A stretch of 64,000 bases of DNA, taken from contig JANXYX010000005.1 in NCBI GenBank assembly GCA_025408425.1, positions 57,652-121,651 of the forward strand. The letters are read 5' to 3'. The notes under the pieces are model-generated. The model was not told the DNA's origin and searched no databases. It saw nothing but the letters and a program-made list of their open reading frames with translations. This document shows, one piece after another, positions 1-8,125 of this stretch (the stretch's first letter is position 1; each line of letters starts with the position of its first letter). The position numbers and the translations under genes were made by a program. The stretch is from Granulicella sp. Its GTDB lineage: Bacteria; Acidobacteriota; Terriglobia; Terriglobales; Acidobacteriaceae.

Positions 1-1250
1 TTCGTCGCGATAAGACACTCGATCTTGTCCCACCCATGCAGAGTCCAACTTGTAGGCGCCTCATCGGGACTCACTTCCACTTTGAAGCAGACACTCATCG
101 CCAGGTCATTGATCTGGGCCTCGGCCAGTTTCTCCAACCGCTCTGCAGCCACTCGACGGTTCGTGGTCAACGCCGTGGCCGCCGTCCGGTACACCTGCGC
201 ATCTTTGATCTCCTGGGCCTTCAGTTCGATCAGCAGCGCATCTCGATTCTCCACCTCCGCCAGCTTGCGAGAAGCCTCAGCCCCAAACGAAATTACCTCG
301 GCGAGTGTCTGCCCATATTTGCGCTTCAGTCTGTCCAGGGCAGCCAGCCTGTCTTCAATCTCTTCCAGTCGGCCCGGTGCCGCGTGAATGTTGTCGGCAA
401 AGTCCCGCACTTCAGCGTCGATATCCTCCACCGCGGCCTTCGCCGCCGCCAACTGCTGGGACGGCTCTTGAAAACGAGTGTCATACCGGGCCAACTCCTC
501 CAGATGCTTCAATGCCGCGCCCAGAGTCGTCTCCGCAGAGTTCTCCGACTCATACAACAGATCGTGCGCACTCATTGCAGCGGTATAAAGCTTCTCGGCA
601 TTGCCCAGAACCCGCTTCTCGCCTTCCAGTTGAACGTCTTCGTCCTCTGCAGCAAGCTGGGCCTGATCGATCTCGGTGCTCTGAAACCTCCACAAATCTG
701 CCATCCGCAGCCGATCCTGCTCCGCTGACTGCAACTCCTCTAACTTGTCGGTCGTCGCCCGCCATCCTGAGAACGCCTCAACGACTGCTTCATAGTTCAG
801 CCCGGCGAACCGATCCAGCAGCAATCGCTGCTGCGTCTGGTCGAACGATCCCAGAGTCTCCCCCTGGGAGTGAATCAGCGCGAGTTCCGGTGCCAGCAGC
901 CGCAACACGCCAACGGTTGTCGGCTGATTATTGACAAATACTCGCCCCTTGCCATTCGCCGCGATCTCACGTCGAAGCAGAATGTCATCCGTCTCCGCTT
1001 CGATTCCGTTGGCTTCAAGGACCGCCCCCGCCCCCGGCGTCATCTCGAAGACGCACCCCACCACGGCCTTCTCTGCTCCGTGACGCACGATATCCGAGGA
1101 CGCTTTACCACCCAGCAGCAGGGCCAACGCATCGATAAGTATCGACTTACCTGCGCCAGTCTCTCCCGTTAAGAGATTTAACCCAGGCCCGAACTCCGCA
1201 ACGGCCCGGTCGATCACAGCGTAATTTTCCGCGCGCAGTTCCAGCAGCAT
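1..1250 (-). CDS. recN: DNA repair protein RecN (N-terminal ~416 residues; C-terminus off window)
   Basis: SMC-like ATPase that acts in recombinational repair of double-strand breaks. The N-terminus begins MLLELRAENYAVID and carries a perfect Walker A, GETGAGKS, at residues 29-36. It is followed by the RecN-typical stretches IHSQGE and QRLLLDRFAG, then a long charged coiled-coil region. The frame is still open at base 1, where it reads CLIAT, the family segment just before the C-terminal signature, Walker B and remaining ~150 residues, which lie outside. The ATG at 1248-1250 is preceded by GAGG at a suitable distance. An inverted repeat (GCAATA-GCG-TATTGC) sits just upstream. It is divergent from the Tol cluster. 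Confidence 0.95.
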   Translation of the reverse strand, partial: MLLELRAENYAVIDRAVAEFGPGLNLLTGETGAGKSILIDALALLLGGKASSDIVRHGAEKAVVGCVFEMTPGAGAVLEANGIEAETDDILLRREIAANGKGRVFVNNQPTTVGVLRLLAPELALIHSQGETLGSFDQTQQRLLLDRFAGLNYEAVVEAFSGWRATTDKLEELQSAEQDRLRMADLWRFQSTEIDQAQLAAEDEDVQLEGEKRVLGNAEKLYTAAMSAHDLLYESENSAETTLGAALKHLEELARYDTRFQEPSQQLAAAKAAVEDIDAEVRDFADNIHAAPGRLEEIEDRLAALDRLKRKYGQTLAEVISFGAEASRKLAEVENRDALLIELKAQEIKDAQVYRTAATALTTNRRVAAERLEKLAEAQINDLAMSVCFKVEVSPDEAPTSWTLHGWDKIECLIAT

Positions 1251-1261
1251 CTAATCCTCAG

Positions 1262-1276
1262 GCAATAGCGTATTGC
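1262..1276. promoter_or_regulatory. Short inverted repeat in the recN upstream region
   Basis: GCAATA and TATTGC are separated by GCG about 12 bp upstream of the recN start, between recN and the divergent exbB. It could be an operator for recN, which is often SOS-controlled. It does not resemble the TTCG repeats in front of lexA in this window, so a LexA role is not supported. The rest of 1277-1415 shows nothing specific. Confidence 0.25.
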
Positions 1277-1415
1277 GAGAATAACAAACCACATCGAGAC
1301 CCATCATTATGTACAAAGCAGCACCACAGCAGATGCCTCCCCAGCACATTTAGCCGTCCATTTGCGTCTTACCCAAACAGCACGATTTAGACTAACCTCT
1401 GGTGGTCATCAAATT

Positions 1416-2192
1416 ATGATCTTGAATCTACCCGCTCTAGCTCTGTACTTCCTTCAGGAAGAGCCTGCATCTACGCCGCCAGTCGCGGCCAACAGCAGCG
1501 CCCTTGCAGAGATGGTTCACAACTCCGGCCCGGTCGCATTCACTGTCCTTATCCTCCTGCTCGCGGCCAGCATCTTCTCCTGGACCATCATGTTTTCCAA
1601 GTGGTCAAGCTTTCGGCGCGCTCAGATGCAGGGCCAACGCTTCATCCGAGCATTCCGCAAGTCCACTCGCCTCAGCGAACTGGCCTCCATCGCGGATCAG
1701 TTCAAACCCAGCCCCCTCGTCGCGGTCTTCACTGAGATCCACGACGAGTACTTCCGGCAAACCTCCGGTCGCGGCCTTCCACGCAACCCGCTCGCATTGG
1801 AGCGCGCCGCCCAGACTGCCTCCAGTGAAGCGCTCACCGCGATGGAGTCCCGCATGACCTGGCTCGCTACCATCGCCGCCATTGCTCCCTTCATCGGACT
1901 CTTCGGCACCGTCATGGGCATCATCGACGCCTTCCACGGCCTCGGCACCGCCGGCGCTGCCACCCTCCGCGCTGTGGCGCCGGGCATCTCGGAAGCTCTC
2001 ATCACCACTGCCGCAGGCCTAGTCGTTGCGATCCCTGCGGTGGTCGGCTACAACCAACTCACCGCCAGGCTCCGAGAATTCGGCTCCCGCATGGACGACT
2101 TCGGACGTGAACTGCTCAATGCCATTGAGAATGCAGCCATGCTCGCTCCGCCCCCTGCGGCACCTGAAGAGTCCCGCCGGAGGACCTTCTGA
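1416..2192 (+). CDS. tolQ: ExbB/TolQ-family proton channel subunit
   Basis: Inner-membrane MotA/TolQ/ExbB-family protein. With ExbD/TolR it uses the proton gradient to energise TolA or TonB. With the ATG at 1416 it has 258 residues. Three hydrophobic segments are visible at about 40-62, 145-172 and 190-212. The second and third contain the family core (APFIGLFGTVMGIIDAF and ISEALITTAAGLVVAIPAV). An in-frame ATG at 1362 would add 18 mostly polar residues, but neither start has a good Shine-Dalgarno. It is followed 3 bp later by exbD. With tolB and pal downstream, a Tol role is more likely than siderophore uptake. Confidence 0.9.
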   Translation: MILNLPALALYFLQEEPASTPPVAANSSALAEMVHNSGPVAFTVLILLLAASIFSWTIMFSKWSSFRRAQMQGQRFIRAFRKSTRLSELASIADQFKPSPLVAVFTEIHDEYFRQTSGRGLPRNPLALERAAQTASSEALTAMESRMTWLATIAAIAPFIGLFGTVMGIIDAFHGLGTAGAATLRAVAPGISEALITTAAGLVVAIPAVVGYNQLTARLREFGSRMDDFGRELLNAIENAAMLAPPPAAPEESRRRTF

Positions 2193-2195
2193 CCC

Positions 2196-2621
2196 ATGGC
2201 CTTCTCCTCCCGTAGCGGTGGTCAGACCCGCACCCAGACCGCGCTCGCCGAGATCAACATCACTCCGTTGGTCGACGTCGTCCTCGTGCTGCTGCTCATC
2301 TTCATGCTCACCGCACCCGTCCTGCAGTCCGGTGTCGAGGTCGCGATCCCCAAAACGCGTTCCGTCAATCAACTCACCGAAGAGCGCATGGTCGTCACCA
2401 TCGACAAAGACCAGAACGTCTTTCTGCAGGACAAGCCGATCAACGTGAACGACCTGCCAGTCCGCCTCAAAACCGTTGGCAGTGGAGATCCCGCCAAGCG
2501 AATCATCTATCTTCGTGCCGACGAGCAGGTTCCCTTCGGTGCCTTCGCCTCCGTCATGGACGCCGTCAAGCGGGCCGGCATCACCAATATCAGCATCGTC
2601 ACCCGGCCGCTCGAAAAGTGA
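2196..2621 (+). CDS. tolR: ExbD/TolR-family biopolymer transport protein
   Basis: 141-residue partner of the upstream TolQ/ExbB. It has a short cytoplasmic N-terminus, one transmembrane helix (VVLVLLLIFMLTAPVL) and a periplasmic domain. The sequence INITPLVDVVLVLLLIFM contains the conserved proton-carrying aspartate of the family just before the helix. The stop codon TGA overlaps the AGGAGG ribosome-binding site of the next gene, so the three genes are translationally close. Length and arrangement are normal for the family. Confidence 0.93.
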   Translation: MAFSSRSGGQTRTQTALAEINITPLVDVVLVLLLIFMLTAPVLQSGVEVAIPKTRSVNQLTEERMVVTIDKDQNVFLQDKPINVNDLPVRLKTVGSGDPAKRIIYLRADEQVPFGAFASVMDAVKRAGITNISIVTRPLEK

Positions 2622-2634
2622 GGAGGGTGCCATA
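2621..2634 (+). promoter_or_regulatory. Consensus Shine-Dalgarno followed by an ATA start codon
   Basis: AGGAGG at 2621-2626 is followed after five bases by ATA at 2632-2634, in frame with the TolA/TonB-like protein. No ATG, GTG or TTG lies in that frame between here and the transmembrane helix. A canonical start would need a single A to G change (ATG). This site decides the start of the next gene. Confidence 0.6.
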
Positions 2635-3435
2635 ACCACTCAACTCAGTTGGAGCCGACACGAGAACGCCACGGGCGATAACCTGCGCAGCAACTTCGCA
2701 GGCTCAATCGTCCTGCACCTTGCCGTCATTGGAGCGATCTTCGGATGGGCGCTGCTCTCCCACAAAGGCAAGTCCTGGGGCGAGCATGATGTTACCGCCG
2801 GCGCGATTCAGGCCACGATGGTCTCCTCACTACCGCTGCCCCCACGTCAACGCACCCTCGACGAAGGCGTCCTGACTTCAGAGAAGCCCAGCCCAGCCCC
2901 GGTCACAGCCAAAGAGAAGACCGAGCCACCGCCCACCCCGAAAGAACTGGCTATCCCCACCAAGGTCTCCAAGCCAGTGAAGACCGCCGAGAAACCAACC
3001 CCCGAGCCGCCAAAGCACGTCCAGCCAGCACCCCCGCAGCCCACCAAAGCCGTCACCGGTGAGACCGCCGGCATCCGCATTGCCCAGGCCACCATGCAGT
3101 TGAAAAACGGAACAGCCAGCGTCTCAGTGGAAGACCGCACCTTCGGCTCGCGCTTTGCCTACTACGTCAATATCGTCAATCGCAAGGTCGCCCAGAACTG
3201 GTACACCCAGGAGGCTGATCCACGCGCCTCCGAGGGCAAGCGTGTCACCATCATCTTCGATATCAACCGCGACGGAATACCCTCCAACGTCCGTATAGGC
3301 ACCCGTAGCGGATCACCCAGCTTGGATACCTCCGCAATACGCGCTCTGCAACGCGTGCAGGATGAAGGCTTCGGCCCACTGCCTCAGGGCGACCACATTA
3401 CGGTCGAGTACTCCTTCGACTACCGCCAGCAGTAG
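2632..3435 (+). CDS. tolA: TolA/TonB-like periplasm-spanning protein
   Basis: Links the TolQ-TolR motor to the outer membrane. From the ATA at 2632 the protein has 267 residues: a polar N-terminus, one transmembrane helix (IVLHLAVIGAIFGWALL, about 25-41), a proline/lysine/glutamate-rich spacer (about 70-140) and a C-terminal TonB-like domain ending in VEYSFDYR. An in-frame ATG at 2476 lies deep inside exbD, has no Shine-Dalgarno and would add a low-complexity tail, so I reject it. The non-standard start is the oddity here, and a sequencing error or point mutation of ATG cannot be excluded. The family is clear from the architecture and the operon. TolA and TonB cannot be told apart by sequence alone. 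Confidence 0.82.
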   Translation: MTTQLSWSRHENATGDNLRSNFAGSIVLHLAVIGAIFGWALLSHKGKSWGEHDVTAGAIQATMVSSLPLPPRQRTLDEGVLTSEKPSPAPVTAKEKTEPPPTPKELAIPTKVSKPVKTAEKPTPEPPKHVQPAPPQPTKAVTGETAGIRIAQATMQLKNGTASVSVEDRTFGSRFAYYVNIVNRKVAQNWYTQEADPRASEGKRVTIIFDINRDGIPSNVRIGTRSGSPSLDTSAIRALQRVQDEGFGPLPQGDHITVEYSFDYRQQ

Positions 3436-3457
3436 CCGTTTCTTCCAATGCCCCAGT

Positions 3458-3481
3458 GTGGAGTATTCGTTTGATTACCGT
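3458..3481 (+). repeat. Diverged second copy of the tolA 3' end
   Basis: Downstream of the tolA stop these bases encode VEYSFDYR again, the same eight residues that end tolA at 3406-3429. Six of the eight codons differ, all at third positions (for example GTC/GTG, TAC/TAT, TCC/TCG). The flanks do not match. It looks like a remnant of a related, selected coding sequence rather than a recent tandem duplication. Confidence 0.5.
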
Positions 3482-3537
3482 AATCCAGCGCGGCATCACC
3501 CCTGTTCCTCATACTTTGCATCTACCATAGGAGAGGT

Positions 3538-4905
3538 ATGTTCAGACCGGTGTGCAAATCGACTAACTTCCATCCCAAACTCTGGCTCGCAGCGATGGCG
3601 CTTCTCATCCTGTACGGCCCCCAGTTGCACGCGCAGGACTGGTTCAAGACCGAGACCTCCAGCGGTGCCGACCGCATCCGCATTGCTGTTGCAAACTTCA
3701 AACCCATCTCCGCTGACGCTCAGACCTCAAGCGTCAAAGGAACCTTTGACGCGACGCTCTACTCAGATCTTGCCAGCGCAGGGATATTTGACATTGTTTC
3801 AAAGAGCTTAGCGCCCCAGTCCTCTCCTGGCACTCCGGCTGAGATCAACCTGCAGCAGTGGTCAGCTGATCCGGCTTCGGCCGCTATGGTGGCCTTCGGC
3901 AATCTTGGCGTAGAGGGCGGCAGGCTCGTCGCAAACGGTTTTCTGTTTGACGCCAAGAATACCCAGTACCCCCAGGTACTCGCCAAGCAGTACAACGAAG
4001 ACCCCAGCGAAGAATCAGCTCGCCAGATAGCCCACCGATTCGCCGACGAGATCATCTTCCGCCTCGGAGGAGGAGTCCCGGGCATCTCTGAGACCAAGAT
4101 CTACTACGTCAAGATGGGCGGCGGGAACAAAGAGATTTGGGAGATGGACTACGACGGTGCGAACCAGCATGCCATCACTCATCTCGGCACCGTCACTCTC
4201 TCGCCGCGGGTCGCACCGGACAACTCACGCCTGGCCTTCTCCTCGCTCGGCCGCGAAGGTTTTCAGATCCGCGTGTATTCCCTGCTGCTGGGCCGCATGG
4301 TCAACTTCGCGGCAGCCGGCGGCACGAATCTGTCGCCAGCCTGGGCACCCAACGGTAAGGAGCTTGCCTACTCCTCCTCCCGTTCCGGCGATCCAGAGAT
4401 ATGGATCGCAGATATCAACGGCGGTCTGGCCCGACGCATCACCAGCTTTCGCGGCCCGGATGTTTCGCCCGTCTACAACCCCCGCACTGGCTCACAGATT
4501 GCCTGGATCAGCGGCCGGACCGGCCTGCCCCAGCTCTACATCATGGACACGGACGGTTCGGGCGTAACCCGAATGACGGATGGCGGCTATGCTACCTCGC
4601 CATCCTGGTCGCCCAACGGACAGTTTCTCACCTTTGCCTGGAACCGCAAGTACGGCCCTGGCGCCCCCGGTGGACAGGACATTTACGTCATGGAGGTCGC
4701 CACCAAAAAATGGATTCAACTCACCCACGATGGCGGCCGCTGCGATTTCCCATCCTGGTCGCCGGATGGCCGGCACATTACTTACGCCAACACCGCCGAC
4801 GGTCGGCCTGAACACATGAAGATCTGGACCATGCTCTCCGATGGCACTCAGAAGCGCGCTCTCACCGGCCCAGGTGCCGATATGCCAAACTGGAGTTGGA
4901 AGTAA
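3538..4905 (+). CDS. tolB: Tol-Pal system beta-propeller protein TolB
   Basis: Periplasmic TolB, which docks between TolA and Pal during outer-membrane constriction. It has 455 residues. The N-terminal signal peptide (hydrophobic LWLAAMALLILYG) has a likely cleavage after HAQ near residue 33. An N-terminal alpha/beta domain follows (about 40-180), then a six-bladed propeller of PD40-type repeats, with recurring motifs such as SPSWSPNGQFLTFAW and FPSWSPDGRHITYAN. GGAGAGG lies directly before the ATG. It sits between tolA and pal as in most Gram-negative bacteria. Confidence 0.95.
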   Translation: MFRPVCKSTNFHPKLWLAAMALLILYGPQLHAQDWFKTETSSGADRIRIAVANFKPISADAQTSSVKGTFDATLYSDLASAGIFDIVSKSLAPQSSPGTPAEINLQQWSADPASAAMVAFGNLGVEGGRLVANGFLFDAKNTQYPQVLAKQYNEDPSEESARQIAHRFADEIIFRLGGGVPGISETKIYYVKMGGGNKEIWEMDYDGANQHAITHLGTVTLSPRVAPDNSRLAFSSLGREGFQIRVYSLLLGRMVNFAAAGGTNLSPAWAPNGKELAYSSSRSGDPEIWIADINGGLARRITSFRGPDVSPVYNPRTGSQIAWISGRTGLPQLYIMDTDGSGVTRMTDGGYATSPSWSPNGQFLTFAWNRKYGPGAPGGQDIYVMEVATKKWIQLTHDGGRCDFPSWSPDGRHITYANTADGRPEHMKIWTMLSDGTQKRALTGPGADMPNWSWK

Positions 4906-4998
4906 TTTCTGTCAAACCTGTAGGATTATTCCTTCGGTCAACATTGACGCGACACCCAAGCTTTGCAATACCTAACGACGAGCAGGAGAAGAAGATAA

Positions 4999-5775
4999 AT
5001 GAGTTCGACACAAACAGTATTTCGCAAGTTTTTTGTGGCGGCCGCAGTATTCGTTGCCATTAGCGCCGTAACAGGTTGCCACAAGAAGCGCAGTGGAATC
5101 GACCCAAACAGCCTCGGGCCTGCAGCCACGACTGAAGGCGCTGCTCCGACTGCGACCATCTCCGCCGACCCGCTCGCCATCGATCTCGGCCAGTCCGTCG
5201 TCCTGAACTGGCGCACCCAGAACGCCACTGTCGTCACCATCGACGGTATCGGTCAGGTCAATGTCAACGGCACTCAGACCGTTGCGCCCTCAAACTCCAC
5301 CAACTTCCATCTCGTCGCCAAAGGCGATGGAGGAACCACCGAGGCCAATGTTCGAGTCACGGTCCGCGTTCCCGTTGCCCCCACGGTCCCAGCCAACACA
5401 GGTAGCTTGCCAGGAGACATGGGGACCGACGAAGCATTCCACCAGAACGTTCAGGATGCCTTCTTCGACTACGACAGCTACGATTTACGTCCCGACGCCC
5501 AGACTGCCATCTCTCAGGGTGCAGCTTATCTCGCAGCCCACCCTGCTATTCGCGTAGTCATCGGTGGCTACGCCGACGAGCGTGGTTCGGCAGAGTACAA
5601 CTTGGCTCTCGGAGAAAATCGTGCCAACTCTGCCCGCTCCGCACTCATTGCGGCGGGCGTAGCTCCCAACCGCCTGCGGGTCATTAGCTACGGTAAAGAG
5701 AAGCAGTTCTGCACCGAAGAAAATGAGACCTGCTGGCAGCAGAATCGCCGCGCGCAGTTCTCGCTCGACCGCTAA
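4999..5775 (+). CDS. pal: Peptidoglycan-associated lipoprotein Pal with an extra Ig-like domain
   Basis: Outer-membrane lipoprotein that grips peptidoglycan and binds TolB. It has 258 residues. The lipobox AVTGC puts the lipidated cysteine at residue 27. The C-terminal OmpA-like domain (about 145-257) includes FFDYDSYDLRPDA and GGYADERGSAEYNLALGENR. Between lipobox and OmpA domain lies an additional beta-rich segment (about 47-118, LDLGQ-like AIDLGQSVVLNWRTQNA) resembling bacterial Ig-like folds. Typical enterobacterial Pal, at about 170 residues, lacks it. AGGAGAAGAAGATAA precedes the ATG. Confidence 0.93.
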   Translation: MSSTQTVFRKFFVAAAVFVAISAVTGCHKKRSGIDPNSLGPAATTEGAAPTATISADPLAIDLGQSVVLNWRTQNATVVTIDGIGQVNVNGTQTVAPSNSTNFHLVAKGDGGTTEANVRVTVRVPVAPTVPANTGSLPGDMGTDEAFHQNVQDAFFDYDSYDLRPDAQTAISQGAAYLAAHPAIRVVIGGYADERGSAEYNLALGENRANSARSALIAAGVAPNRLRVISYGKEKQFCTEENETCWQQNRRAQFSLDR

Positions 5776-5792
5776 CCGTAACGCAGCCAATC

Positions 5793-5826
5793 ATCAGCCC
5801 TCACTCCTAATCCAGTGAGGGCTGAT
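5793..5826 (+). terminator. 13-bp hairpin between pal and cpoB
   Basis: ATCAGCCCTCACT (5793-5805) and AGTGAGGGCTGAT (5814-5826) form a perfect stem with an 8-base loop. Only TTGCTTAG follows, so there is no full T-tract. It may be a weak terminator, or an mRNA-processing or stability element that lowers cpoB expression relative to pal. Confidence 0.5.
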
Positions 5827-5901
5827 TGCTTAGAAAGTCGCTCAGGTCTCGTTGCCATGCCCATCCAGATAATGCCAATGCTCACTCTTAGGAGGCTCCC
5901 C

Positions 5902-6894
5902 ATGCCCCGGATATCTCTTCGCTTGCTCTCGGTGTGTGTACTCAGTTCTGCCATGCTCTTCACGTCCCCTGCCTTCGCGGTTAACAAGGACATGATCCAG
6001 CTTCAGACCCAGGTCCAGGCGCTCCAGGATGCGGTCGCTCGCCTCCAGCAATCAAACGATGAGCGCATGGGCGTTATGAAGGACCTCGTTCAGCAGAGTG
6101 CCGATGCAGTCAACAAGATGTCTACCAACATCGACGGACTGCAAAAGCAGATTCAGACTCAGCAGGATGCTCAGAGCGGCAAGATCGATCAGATCTCGGG
6201 CCAGATTCAGTCTCTCAATGATTCCCTTGATGAGTTGAAGGCTCGCCTTGCCCGCCTCGAAAAGCTCACTCAGGATATCCAGAGCCAGCAGCAGTCAATG
6301 AGCGGGAACATGCAAAACCTGCAACAGTCAGGTCAGCCCGCCATAACTACTCCTGCACCCACCTCAAACCTCACCCCAACACCTGTGCAGCCGGATGTGC
6401 TTCCACCTGAGCGCCCGGCACCTCCCGTCAAGAAAGGCAAGCCGCTCGCCTCCGTTCCAGCCACTGCCCCAACCCCAGAGTCCGCGGCGCCTTCCGTCGA
6501 CGAACTGTATAAGACCGCGCTCGGCGACTACATGGCAGCCAAGTATTCGCTCGCGTCTGCGGAGTTCAGCGACGTCATCAAGTACTACCCCGAAAATCCA
6601 CTATCGGGAAATTCCTACTACTACCAGGCTGAGATTGATTACCGTGCTGGCCACTATGCCGCAGCCGTAAAGAGCTACGACAAGGTGCTTGAGCAGTATC
6701 CGGACAACAACAAGGTCCCCGTCTCCCACCTCCACAAGGGCCAGGCTCTTATCGCTCTCAAGCAGAACGATGCCGGCATCCGTGAACTTCGTGCGCTCAT
6801 CCAGCGCTTCCCAAACTCGCCCGAGTCAATGTCCGCCCGCAGCAAACTCAATGGCATGGGCGTCCCGGTAACCCCCAGGACGCGTCCACAGTAG
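5902..6894 (+). CDS. cpoB: Cell division coordinator CpoB/YbgF (Tol-Pal associated TPR protein)
   Basis: Periplasmic protein that couples peptidoglycan synthesis to Tol-Pal constriction. From the ATG at 5902, preceded by AGGAGG, it has 330 residues. A signal peptide (cleavage near PAFA, about residue 25) is followed by a glutamine-rich coiled coil with heptads (about 30-135), a proline-rich linker (about 150-200) and C-terminal tetratricopeptide repeats beginning DELYKTALGDYMAAKYSLA and ending GMGVPVTPRTRPQ. Earlier in-frame starts at 5815-5878 have no ribosome site and would spoil the signal peptide. It is the last gene of the Tol cluster. Confidence 0.92.
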   Translation: MPRISLRLLSVCVLSSAMLFTSPAFAVNKDMIQLQTQVQALQDAVARLQQSNDERMGVMKDLVQQSADAVNKMSTNIDGLQKQIQTQQDAQSGKIDQISGQIQSLNDSLDELKARLARLEKLTQDIQSQQQSMSGNMQNLQQSGQPAITTPAPTSNLTPTPVQPDVLPPERPAPPVKKGKPLASVPATAPTPESAAPSVDELYKTALGDYMAAKYSLASAEFSDVIKYYPENPLSGNSYYYQAEIDYRAGHYAAAVKSYDKVLEQYPDNNKVPVSHLHKGQALIALKQNDAGIRELRALIQRFPNSPESMSARSKLNGMGVPVTPRTRPQ

Positions 6895-6913
6895 CTTGAT
6901 GGGTCGTTCTTAG

Positions 6914-6953
6914 CTGATGCGGGTAACTCTTAGCTTCGAGTACCCAGCATCAG
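6914..6953. terminator. Possible bidirectional terminator between converging genes
   Basis: CTGATGC-GGGTA (6914-6925) can pair with TACCC-A-GCATCAG (6941-6953), with one bulged base and a 15-base loop. It spans the junction of cpoB and the converging gene and includes the last codons of the latter. There is no T-run, so confidence is low. Confidence 0.35.
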
Positions 6954-7985
6954 GCGTTCCACTTCACTACGTTCAGCCCCGGTCGTCGGCAGCAGTGGAG
7001 ACCTTGCCACTCCACCGTAGTACCCATTCAGATCGCACCCAAACTTGATACCCGGCACCCCAAGTTGCGTCTCGACGTAGGCTGCGGCCTCCAATATTCG
7101 AGCCTGCTTCTCATCGGCCAATCCCTCGTCGCCGTCCTTCCATGCCGCCACTACTTCGTAGCAAGCCTGCGGAGCACATGCAGCGAACGCCGGAGCAACA
7201 CCCGTAGCCCCCGCTCGCAATCCTTCAAGCATTCCTGCAGCACTCCCCGCCATCATCTGAAATCCCACGCTCTTGATGCGTGTCTTGAGAGCTGAACTTG
7301 GGGGCGCAACCGCCAGTGCCGTCGCTCCATCGGTCAGTGCCGCCGCCGAGACAAACGATCCGCCTCTGGTCTCGTCCTGTGCCTTCATCCTTCCCGTTAC
7401 AGCCGCAAACACCGTCGTCACCGTCACATCACGCTTCACCGCGGTCGTCCCGGCCTTGATTGCCGCGATCCGTTCTGATCCATCAGCAGCATCGACCAAG
7501 CCGTCAATATTTTGGTGCCGTGCCAACTCAATCACCAACCCCAAATCCAGTAATCCAGTGCGCGCGCTTGCACTGCTCACCAGCACCACCGGCAAAGGTG
7601 ACCGGTCAGCAACCGTCACAAAATAAGCCAGCAACTCCTTTGCTCTGCTTCCATCACGAAGGACCGAAGGAGCGTCAACCAGCACGGCATCATAGCCCAG
7701 TCTGGCTGCATACTCCGACCGACGCACCGTCTCAGCCACACTGTCGTGGGAAACACCTACAAGCATCACCTTTTCGGGCTCCGCCGCATCGATCGCCGCT
7801 CCCATCACCTGACGCCTTTCATCGTCTGTCAGCATGCTCGGCTCGCCGTGCTCACTCAACAACATCAGTCCAGCCGCAGGCGTCTTCGAGTAAAGCCGAA
7901 CATTATGTTCAAGCTTGCGGAGATTGCAGCGACCGTCTGGATAAAACGGCGTAGTCAACGGGAGGAAAAGTCCTTCTAGCAGCAT
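6930..7985 (-). CDS. DapA-fold (dihydrodipicolinate synthase/N-acetylneuraminate lyase family) protein without catalytic Tyr and Lys
   Basis: 351 residues in the DHDPS/NAL aldolase family. The N-terminus GLFLPLTTPFYPDG and the HGEPSMLTDDERR segment match the family G-x-x-GE-x-x-LT region. The key residues are changed. The strand that normally carries the Schiff-base lysine (G-I-K-E-A) reads GLVDAADG at about 162-169, so lysine is replaced by valine. The motif that normally reads YNVPSRTG is VSSASARTG (about 136-144), so the catalytic tyrosine is lost while the arginine remains. Family membership is clear, but aldolase activity is doubtful. It might be a regulatory or carrier protein, or use another chemistry. 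It is monocistronic and convergent with cpoB. Confidence 0.72.
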   Translation of the reverse strand: MLLEGLFLPLTTPFYPDGRCNLRKLEHNVRLYSKTPAAGLMLLSEHGEPSMLTDDERRQVMGAAIDAAEPEKVMLVGVSHDSVAETVRRSEYAARLGYDAVLVDAPSVLRDGSRAKELLAYFVTVADRSPLPVVLVSSASARTGLLDLGLVIELARHQNIDGLVDAADGSERIAAIKAGTTAVKRDVTVTTVFAAVTGRMKAQDETRGGSFVSAAALTDGATALAVAPPSSALKTRIKSVGFQMMAGSAAGMLEGLRAGATGVAPAFAACAPQACYEVVAAWKDGDEGLADEKQARILEAAAYVETQLGVPGIKFGCDLNGYYGGVARSPLLPTTGAERSEVERLMLGTRS

Positions 7986-8125
7986 GTTTTCATTCTAAAT
8001 AACGTCCTGCTCGTAACGCGCGTTGTCAGTGTGACTCAGTATCAAAAAGACACTCTGCAACAAAAGACGTATCCGTTCTTTCTCTCCCGCACAACCATAT
8101 GAAGTAAGCTCAGCAGAGACAAGTT

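Noticed and set aside
2476..2631. Upstream extension of the tolA-like gene to an ATG inside exbD
   Set aside because: It would overlap exbD by 146 bases, has no Shine-Dalgarno and adds a Ser/Pro-rich tail not expected in the family. The AGGAGG-ATA site explains the start better.
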